NCBI RefSeq assembly: GCF_030253575.1
Contig: NC_080567.1
Coordinates: forward strand, 16,681,001-16,745,000
Source: Rhododendron vialii
Lineage: Eukaryota; Streptophyta; Magnoliopsida; Ericales; Ericaceae
Reading direction: 5' to 3'
Length of the DNA: 64,000 nucleotides
Shown: positions 57,212-64,000 of the stretch, piece after piece
Layout: each line of letters begins with the position of its first letter
How positions within the stretch are numbered: the first letter of the stretch is position 1
Program-made: the position numbers and the translations under genes
Notes under the pieces: generated by a model
The model's database searches: none
Seen by the model: only the letters and a program-made list of their open reading frames with translations
Told to the model about the DNA's origin: nothing

Positions 57212-58916
57212 AATACAAGAAAGAATAAGAAAGGTACAAAGTACAAGATTCTTCCAAATCTAAAAACCAATAAACAAAAATCCAATTAGGCACATGTCCC
57301 ACTAAATAAATAAACTAGTGTACTTTGTAATCTAGGTAGATCACACCTCCCATTAAACAAATCCAATTGGGTACAAAACCCCAATACAAAATAATAAAAA
57401 GGTACTTAGGAGAATATTAGGCCTTAAAGGCTATTAAGGCTACTAATTACTTTAATAATAAAATAATGTGTACTTTCATCACATGGGGTTTAAGAAAATA
57501 TTATTTTAATGAACCCATGTACTTGGTGAAAGAATAACTCTTTTACCCAATGGACAATAAATCCCCTAACTTTTATTGTCCAATGGACAAAGGTTAAAAG
57601 GAAACTTTTATTTAAAATAATCAAGGTTGTCCTTTTAAAGCATGTGACAAAAGCCCTATATTAAATATAGGTGTGGTACCAAGTACCCCAATTAAATAAA
57701 AAGATTAGGATTCTTCCCATTAGTTTATAAAAGAATACAAGTACAAGAAAATCTAGGGTTTTAGATATACCCCAAAAGTTTAATGCATAAAAGTACATGG
57801 AAATCCAAATCTTGATTATTAAAATGAAACTTTGTACTTGGTAGGAAGATTTGGGCTATTACCCAATGAATAATAATTTTCCTAGCGGGTAAAGACCAAA
57901 GGATAAAAGAAGTACAAGTACTTTTATACTTAAAATAAGATTTGAAAAGACTACATGTACTTTTATAATAAAAAGTTTATTATCCAATGGACAAAAATTA
58001 CCCTTGTGGTTATTAACCAATGGATAATGGAGGGGTGGGAGAATTCCCAATAAACAAAGAATAAATGTACTTTGCACATGTGTTTATAAACCCATTAAAA
58101 TACTATATCCTTGTACTTATCAAAATATTTTAAAAGAAAGCCTATTGTCCAATGGATAAAAATTACCCTAACCATTATGGATCAATGGGTAAAAGCAAAA
58201 GGTTCAAAAGTTTCAAAAGGTCCAAAAGGTTCAATTAGTAACTGGGTGAGTTTGGTTGCTCGGTTCCTCCAAGTCGTCGGTTGAAAATTAACTAAATTGG
58301 TCACGTAGGGTTTCTAGTCGAGAGTTTAACCAACGACCGAAATCTAACTACGACGAAAAATAAACAAGAAAACATATAGCCACATAAAAGAAAATAAGTA
58401 ATTCAATAAAATTCAAATATTTAACGAAATTTTTATTGACCAAAATTCAGGGGCGTTACAGAAAGGATTTAGTAACTAAAAGTATTAAGTTTAGAAAAGA
58501 ATAAAATTATTTTTGGTATTATTATTTTTATTGTTAACGATCCTAAAAAGAGATTAATAAAAACTAATATCAATTTACTTGTTAACGAACTTTAAGGGCA
58601 TCGGCCAATCATAAAATATTATGTGTTTACATACTTGCACAATACCAATTGCTATGCTTGCTTTCATTTTGAGATACATGTCGTTTGTTGTTTAAGCTAT
58701 TATGAAGTATTATTGTTGTGGTTGTAGATTGGACAAATAGGTTTCACAGGGTGGTTACGAGTAGTGACTCATATAGACGATGTTAAGTAAATGGAAATTG
58801 GTAAAGTGTTGGAAGTGTGAGTATGTGAGTTGTGATTTGAGCCATGGTGATGGCAAGGGTAACCTATGGGGCCCTGTGTTGAAATGGGTTACCTGCGGGG
58901 CCCAGTGTTGTGACAC

Positions 58917-59113
58917 TAACGTATGATACGTCATTAGAAGTTTCTCTTCGAGGAAGAGAATGGGTCTCATGAGACGGTTATAGTTGGTGAGACGTTAATG
59001 TATGATACGTCATGGGAAGTTTCTCTTGGAGAAAGAGAATGGGTCCCATGAGACGGTTATAGTTAGCGTGGGATAGTGGATGTCCAACCCAAATGTACGA
59101 TACGTCATGGGAT
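58917..59113. repeat. short tandem repeat, period about 80 bp
   Basis: Two full units and a partial one share TATGATACGTCATGGGAAGT, TTTCTCTTGGAG and CCCATGAGACGGTTATAGTT, starting near 58921, 59002 and 59097. Confidence 0.85.
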
Positions 59114-59618
59114 GACTCGATCCTCCTGTTATGGTCTTAAGTGAGAACATACTCGGTACATAACTTAGGTGCGCTCACCTAGGACCCTGGTGCAGGATAA
59201 GCAAGAGGAAGGGTGGACCCATGAGACGGTTGTAATTAGTGGATGTGGGAGGAAAGGATCTCGTAGAGAGTATCCTTAGGCCTTGTTTGATTCAGGGATT
59301 AGTTGCATGGGATTGGACTAAGCGCGTCTAATCCCGTATTTTCCCTCGTTTGGTTCCCGTTTTGCGCGTTGGGATAAGCAATCCTGGGATTGTTTTAATC
59401 CTTATATGGGGTGTATTATATAATACCATGGGGGGGGGGGGATTATTTATCCCGGACAAAAAAAACACGGAAGTGAACTTCTCAAGAATTGCAAAATTGC
59501 CACTGCTATAAAAGCATCGCTTCACGCTGCTTCTTTCACTTTTCCCATTCTTTCGCCGACCTTCTCTCTATACCAGAGCAAGCGATTTGTGGCGATTGTC
59601 TTCCGAACCTGGTACTTC

Positions 59619-59619
<1 letters not shown>

Positions 59620-59661
<42 letters not shown>
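59620..59661. repeat. (CT)n microsatellite
   Basis: About 20 CT units with one interruption, in the 5' part of the Harbinger element upstream of its transposase gene. Confidence 0.93.
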
Positions 59662-59662
<1 letters not shown>

Positions 59663-60312
59663 ATTTCTGGAGATGAGTGCGTTTGAGAAACCTGCTTTGT
59701 TTTCGTTTGAGATCTTGAGATTTTTGCTTTGATTTCTGCTTCATGTGTTTTAGTTTTAATAATTTTTAGTCACTACTATTTCTAAACCCTAGAATCTGTT
59801 TCAGTTGATTTTTTGAAACCCTAGAATATGGTACTTCCGAACGGACCAGTGTAGGCGGGTCCAGATCTAGAACACTTGTATACTTTGTTCTAACACCAGT
59901 ATCTAGTAATCAAAACAAAATATGCTCGAAGCAAGAGGGATTTTGGAAAAATTCAGATTGATTTGCTCAAAGTCTCTGGTCGTGTCGCAAAAGGAAACAA
60001 GATATTTTAATGGGTTTGATTCCTTGGCTCCTAATTATGAGCAGTCAAAATTTGTGCAAACAAGATCATGACAAAGTATAAAAAAAGGGCGGGGGGGGGG
60101 GGGTGTTCACGGGTTCTAATATTTTTTTCTGCTTTGATATTTTGTTAGTAGATGGATATCACTGGAAATGAGTTGGATTATACTTCGGAGGAGACCGAGG
60201 TGTTCACCATAGTGACGCATTTGATCAGGCAGAAAAAAGTGGTGTGTGGTTTGGCTATAATTGTGGTCCAAGTTGCTCTTGAGAGATATTACTCTCGACA
60301 GAATCTAGGTTT

Positions 60313-61539
60313 ATGGAACCGAACCCATTCCAAGAACAAATAGATAACATCAATCGGTTAGTGCGTCGTAGCGACGTAACTTGTTTGGAGCAACTTCGGA
60401 TGGATAGGAATTGCTTTATGCGTCTGTGTAACCTAATTGAAACAGTTGGAGGGTTGTCCCATTCAAGGTCAGTTTGTTTGGAGGAGAAAGTTGCGATGCT
60501 TTTGTACACCATAGCGCACTACCATAAGAATAGAGTTGTTAAGCACCACTTCTTCCGGTCAGGTCAAACTGTTAGTAGGCATTTCAATGATGTTCTTCAG
60601 GTTGTCATACGCCTGCAAGGTCAACTACTCGTCAACCCTGAGCCTATAACTCAAGCATGCACAGATGATAGGTGGAAAAGTTTTCAGGTAACATTTGAAA
60701 TTGAGTACATAACTCGTACGGTTATTTTATGTTTCTAAGTACAAATAATTAACTTCTTGCAATATTTTTAGAATTGTTTGGGGGCATTAGATGGCACATA
60801 CATTGATGTTCGAGTTAGTCCATCTGTCAGACCAAGGTATAGGAATCGAAAAGGAGAGTTGGCTATAAATGTGTTGAGTGTTTGTAACACAGATATGAAC
60901 ATAATCTATGTCTTATCTGGTTGGGAAGGATCAGCAGCAGACTCTAGAATCTTGCACGATGCTATTACTAGGACTAATGGGCTAAAAATTCCCACCGGTA
61001 AGCATTTTTTTTTATTACATATGTAACTTTATCAACATATTTCTTAATAAAAAGTACGTAACTTAGTAAATCAATCATACACAGGTTCGTATTACCTTGT
61101 TGACGCTGGCTACACAAATGCAGAAGGATTCTTAGCTCCATACAGAGGAAAGCGTTACCATTTGAAAGAATGGGATGGTCCAGCTCCTCAGGACCATGAG
61201 GAGTACTTTAATATGAAGCATGCCCAAGCCCGTAACGTCATTGAGAGGACTTTTGGTTTGTTAAAAATTCGATGGGCTATTCTTAGGAGTTACTCATTCT
61301 TCCCCATTAGAACGCAGTCTCGTATTGTTACGGCATGTTGTCTAGTCCATAATCACATTAGAAAAGAGATGAGTGTTGACCCACATGAACATGAACTTGA
61401 TAATCTCGAAGAGGAAGATAATGATGATGACTACATTGATACAGTCGAGACATCAGGTCAATGGACTGATTGGAGGGATGCCTTTGCACAACATATTTAT
61501 CAAGAGTGGCAAGCACGAAGGGGCCATGGTGGAAATTAG
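60313..61539 (+). CDS. PIF/Harbinger transposase (DDE_Tnp_4), three exons
   Basis: Exons 60313-60687, 60772-60997 and 61085-61539 with GT-AG introns give 351 residues. The N-terminal half (VRRSDVTCLEQLRMDRNCF; VAMLLYTIAHYHKNRVVKHH; FRSGQTVSRHF) is the helix-turn-helix region usual in plant members. The catalytic DDE residues are visible: D in GALDGTYIDV (about residue 131), D in GSAADSRILHDA and E in ARNVIERTFGLLKIRWAILR. The GWEGSAADSR and YYLVDAGYTN blocks are family hallmarks, and an acidic tail follows. It cuts and joins the element ends at TWA sites, normally together with the Myb-like partner. An upstream frame starting at 60152 (MDITGNELDYTSEE) is out of phase with this one; it could be a leader peptide, or a longer N-terminus lost to a frameshift. 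I chose 60313 because family similarity begins right after it. Confidence 0.9.
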
Positions 61540-61647
61540 AGTGCCCTTGTTATTTGTAACATCATGTCATTAATCATGTATTTGTTTGTAAGACTTTATC
61601 GGTGGCTTTGATCACATACTATTTGTACGACTTTATGTAACTGTGAT

Positions 61648-63235
61648 GCCTTTTGTGATGAACTTTTGGAACAGAAGCGTAACCTTATGTTATGCCTTTT
61701 TGTGATGGTTTTAGCATGTAATGTGATGGCTTTATTATAAGCCTTTTTGTGATGGCTTTAGCATGTTATGTGATGGCTTCAGTATAAGTTTTTGTTTGGT
61801 TATGTGACGGCTTTTAGCTGTTTACAGATTTTTTTTTTGTTTGGTTGGCTTTAGCATGTTATAATTGAGAAGGCTTTTTGATCCAAAACAGTGGTAGGAC
61901 AAATTCTTTGAATCCTTGAATTGAGAATTTGGAATACCAATCCTTGAATTGTGTAAAAATGAATGTGGGCATTGACTATATTAGGGATGGAGAAGCCTAC
62001 TAAGTATCGTAAGAAGGGAGGGAAGGCAAAGGAAGGAGGGAATGCTGAAGAAAACATTGTTGATGCAACTAGGCGTTCATGGAATCAAAGGGAGGACGAT
62101 GCACTTCTTAATGCAATGAAGGAAATGGTTGTCAAAGGTGAAAGAATTGAAAATTCTTTCAAATCTGGATACTTGAGGAAAGTTGAGGGAATGTTACTTG
62201 TTGCTTTGCCTGGCACTAGCATTCGTGCCGGTCCTCATATTTCGTCTAAGTTGAAGGTTTGGAAAAAAAACTATTACTCTGTCAAGGCTATGCGTGGCTC
62301 TAGTGGGTTCGGATGGAATGACTCAACACATATGATAGAAGTAGTAGACGATAAAATTTGGGAGGACTACTGCAAGGTAATCTTTTTTCCCAATCAAGTC
62401 TACCAATATATAGCATGTTAATCATGTAAATAACCGTTGCATTTTAAATCTTTTGTAGACAGACAGTAATGCGCAGGGGCTAAGGTTCAAGTCATTCCCT
62501 TACTATGATGATTGGTGCATGATTTTTGGGAATGACAGAGCAACGGGAGAGATGGCTGAGAGTGCAGCAGATATGGTTGAGAACTTAGATGAGGCTGCCA
62601 ATGAAGGTGGTGGTAATTCAACCACGGTGAACAACACTGACAAGTCACCTGAAGAGCATTCGAAGAAAAAGGCTAAGGTTTCTGAGAACATCTTGGCTGG
62701 AATGAATAATTTTGCCGACAAGTTGGGGATATATTTTGAGAGGTCTGATGCTAAGATTGAGATGCTTGGAGGTAGGATGGGTTATGCACATGACCTCTCA
62801 AAGAAAAGAGGTGAAGTTAATGACGCACTTAGGAAACTTCCAATCACAGTTGAGTCTAGGGTCGTTGTCGGAATGGCAATCACCCAAGATGCACAAAAGG
62901 TTGATCACTTTTTCAGCCTTGATGACGAGGAAAAAATGGTAATGGTGAAGAAGTTGGGTGGTGAAGAAGTTGTGTGACTTGTGTCCTTAAGTTTCAAGTC
63001 TACTGGGAACAAAAACTTAAAACTATGTTTATTTTAGCTTTTGTTGGCCAGTGTGGGGTGCACTTTTAACAAATATGATGCCTTTTGTGATGCACTTTGG
63101 GAACAGGAGCGTAACTTTATGTTATGCCTTTTTGTGATGGCTTTAGCATGTTATGTGATGGCTTTAGCTGTCTACAGATTTGTTTTTGTTTTTGTTTGGT
63201 TGGCTTTAGCATGTTACAATGCACAAGTTATATCA
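61648..63235. repeat. direct repeat after both Harbinger genes
   Basis: About 61648-61862 and 63079-63235, just after each of the two genes, share GCCTTTTGTGATG, CTTTTTGTGATGGCTTTAGC and TTTGTTTGGTTGGCTTTAGC. Within the first copy the GTGATGGCTTTAGCATGTTA motif is itself repeated. The two genes therefore have similar 3' untranslated regions. Confidence 0.85.
61987..62977 (+). CDS. Myb/SANT-like partner protein of PIF/Harbinger
   Basis: Exons 61987-62376 and 62459-62977, joined by a GT-AG intron in phase 0, give 302 residues. After a basic start (MEKPTKYRKKGGKAK) residues about 33-130 form a Myb/SANT-like domain: SWNQREDDALLNAMKEMV, KVWKKNYYSVKAMRGSSGFGW and KIWEDYCK. Exon 2 continues NAQGLRFKSFPYYDDW, an acidic/Asn-rich linker, a KKKAK basic patch and a helical C-terminus. 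In related elements this protein binds subterminal DNA and helps move the transposase into the nucleus. An in-frame ATG eight codons upstream (61963) is a possible alternative start. Confidence 0.87.
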
Positions 63236-64000
63236 CATCTTGTTGGTTAGCATGCCCAGGTTATGAATTTCGGTTTGAGAGGAATTCTGGTTGCTGTAAT
63301 TTTTTTTGGTTTTGTTGTGTTCTTTCCTCTCTTTCTTGTTATTTATCTTTATCTACAATAGGTTCATCTGGCCTAAAAATATGTGTACATATGGTCTGTG
63401 GCCTCAAGAAAATACACCAGTGTAGTGTAGTTGTAGATGCTTTTCCTTGATTCTGTCGAGATTCATTTCTTTTGGCTGTATCATATATTACTGCTCCTAC
63501 AAAATGACAAGAGAAGGAACACCACCAATTGCTCACTCTCATGATTCTCATCAATCATCAGCTCACTCTCATGAATTAGAGCAGTTGATTGAGAAATTGG
63601 TTGGAATGCCTAAAAATTAGTTGAATTGCTTGAGAAATTGGATGGAATGCCCATAAATTGGTTGGATTGCTTAAGAGAGAGAGACAGGGGGAGAGAGAGA
63701 AATAGTCTTGAAATTAATCCCGAAATTTAGTGACAGAACCAAACATGGGATTGGCCTCAGCATGGGATATCCCAATATTAATCCTGCGCGAACCAAACAG
63801 GGGATTGTATAGGATTCAGGATTAAATTAGTACCAGGATAAATAGTCCAGCATTACTAATCCCAGGACTCTTAATCCTGTCTGTTTTAGTCCCCGAATCA
63901 AACGATGCCTTAGATTACATGTAAGATGATGGATAGTAAAGAAAATGAACAATGTGATATTATTCTGTACCTCTCGTATGTTATCAATTGTGATATTATT

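Larger units (their letters stand above)
54393..58460 (-). mobile_element. solo LTR, 4.07 kb, Tekay/Del-like Gypsy
   Basis: Begins TGTAACGCCCCGAATTTTGG and ends CCAAAATTCAGGGGCGTTACA, flanked by the 5-bp duplication GAAAG. The long inverted TGTAACGCCCC ends and the size fit LTRs of the Tekay/Del chromovirus group. A minus-strand TATA box (CCTATAAATAGCACCCC, near 56610) indicates minus orientation. It holds a GC-rich 124-bp tandem array near one end and microsatellites in the middle. No polyprotein region is present. A fossil. Confidence 0.85.
59279..63909 (+). mobile_element. PIF/Harbinger transposon, 4.63 kb, complete
   Basis: The left end GGCCTTGTTTGATTCAGGGA and right end (reverse complemented) GGCATCGTTTGATTCGGGGA form terminal inverted repeats, flanked by TTA on both sides, the PIF/Harbinger target duplication. 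Inside are two genes in the same orientation: a spliced DDE transposase (60313-61539) and a spliced Myb/SANT-like protein (61987-62977), the two products these elements need. Subterminal AATCC/GGGATT motifs are frequent near both ends. I see no stop or frameshift in either spliced gene, so it may be autonomous. Confidence 0.93.

Overview
This window is plant nuclear DNA, most likely from a eudicot. The evidence is AT-rich intergenic sequence with GT-AG introns, a GeBP/DUF573 gene, two TRAF-like MATH loci, and many plant-type transposable elements: solo LTRs, an L1-type LINE with DUF4283 and zf-RVT regions, Stowaway and Tourist MITEs, a Helitron and a PIF/Harbinger element. Long (CT)n/(GA)n microsatellites are unusually common. 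The species cannot be fixed from the sequence alone.

Layout. 1-655: tail of a Copia-like LTR. 2.3-9.5 kb: microsatellites, an array of Helitron-end-like units split by a 1.8 kb solo LTR, and a 3.9 kb minus-strand Helitron carrying exons of an RPA1-like gene. 9.5-13.8 kb: a MITE cluster (foldback, Mutator-like 903 bp element with 9-bp target-site duplications (TSDs), two 324 bp hAT-like MITEs side by side) and an RNase H fragment. 16.3-21.4 kb: copy 1 of a segmental duplication with an apparently intact three-exon gene for a small glycine-rich protein (cadmium-induced AS8-like). 22.6-23.1 kb: pectin-methylesterase/invertase-inhibitor-like pseudogene. 24.4-25.7 kb: an intact single-exon GeBP/STKL-type transcription factor gene. 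30.0-31.5 kb: solo LTR with a nested Stowaway. 31.5-36.8 kb: a near-full-length but broken LINE. 36.9-40.8 kb: copy 2 of the duplication, in which the AS8-like gene is dead. 41.1-47.4 kb: two decayed MATH loci, one split by a MITE and one by a solo LTR. 47.7-54.4 kb: AT-rich intergenic DNA with MITEs and a small solo LTR. 54.4-58.5 kb: a 4.07 kb Tekay/Del-like solo LTR with an internal 124 bp tandem array. 59.3-63.9 kb: a structurally complete 4.63 kb PIF/Harbinger transposon with a spliced DDE transposase and a spliced Myb/SANT-like second gene.

Only two host genes look functional: the AS8-like gene of copy 1 and the GeBP gene. Most of the rest is transposon history, much of it datable by nesting and by comparing the two duplicated segments. 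I saw no defence island, metabolic cluster or other clearly new multi-gene system. The most distinctive points are the RPA1-bearing Helitron, the intact Harbinger element, the side-by-side MITEs with about 33-bp-phased TTACCGAAAT repeats, the foldback dimer/monomer pair, and the duplicated AS8 locus whose dead copy lost its splice acceptor beside an enlarged (CT)n tract.
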